From the NCBI GenBank assembly GCA_964589635.1, contig CAZPRI010000026.1, positions 1 through 7,009 of the forward strand: 7,009 bases of DNA, written 5' to 3'. A model generated the notes under the pieces. The model had not been told where the DNA came from. It searched no databases and was given only the letters and a program-made list of their open reading frames with translations. A program made the position numbers and the translations under genes. The DNA is from CAZUCU01 sp964589635 (GTDB taxonomy: Bacteria > Patescibacteriota > Minisyncoccia > Phycocordibacterales > JAACPR01). This document shows positions 6,975 to 7,009 of the stretch, one piece after another. Every line of letters starts with the position of its first letter. The stretch's first letter is position 1.

Positions 6975-7009
6975 ATGAAAATAACAGCACCACAGGGCTT
7001 TGAAATAGC
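6975..7009 (+). CDS. Possible first codons of a further gene, cut by the right edge
   Basis: A frame open from 6888 to the window end contains ATG at 6966 and 6975. From the second it reads MKITAPQGFEI, a plausible protein start. Only 11 complete codons are visible and no clear ribosome-binding site precedes them, although the other starts in this window also lack one. Product unknown. A short minus-strand frame is also open here for 28 codons before a TAG, so the call is tentative. Confidence 0.22.
   Translation, partial: MKITAPQGFEI

Overview
This is an AT-rich bacterial window with four plus-strand genes and one unusual structured intergenic region. Every gene ends in TAA or TAG, and no main frame has an in-frame TGA, so codon usage does not reveal whether TGA is reassigned. 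None of the four start regions has a clear Shine-Dalgarno sequence. The host cannot be named. A low-GC lineage with little reliance on Shine-Dalgarno sequences fits, for example Patescibacteria or a Bacteroidota-like group. The TATAAT-type promoter boxes favour the former slightly. This is a weak inference.

Positions 3-5976 hold a tight three-gene cassette with gaps of 5 and 8 bases. (1) The C-terminal part of a large SNF2-type helicase, whose frame runs off the left edge. (2) A 1151-residue Eco57I-type adenine-N6 DNA methyltransferase with a TaqI-like target-recognition domain and an N-terminal domain lacking an obvious D-ExK nuclease site. (3) A 249-residue protein with an abortive-infection C-terminal (Abi_C-like) domain carrying an Arg-Asn...His (RX6H) motif of the HEPN ribonuclease type. 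The inferred role is phage defence: DNA modification and restriction by the first two proteins, with a cell-suicide or dormancy arm in the third.

Positions 5977-6241 hold no convincing gene. They carry two TATAAT boxes, one overlapped by an 18-bp perfect dyad, followed by about 160 bases of strongly foldable RNA: nested stems of 7 and 9 bp, a second domain with an 8-bp stem, a GAAA-tetraloop hairpin, and a 10-bp pseudoknot pairing between the two domains. I do not recognise it as a known RNA family. It ends just before the start codon of the next gene, so it is either a cis-acting leader (riboswitch-like) or an independent small RNA.

Positions 6242-6910 encode a three-helix membrane protein with a C-terminal OB-fold (tRNA_anti-like) domain. 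The last 99 bases hold at most the first codons of another gene. The most noteworthy items are the structured RNA and the helicase-methyltransferase-Abi_C cassette.
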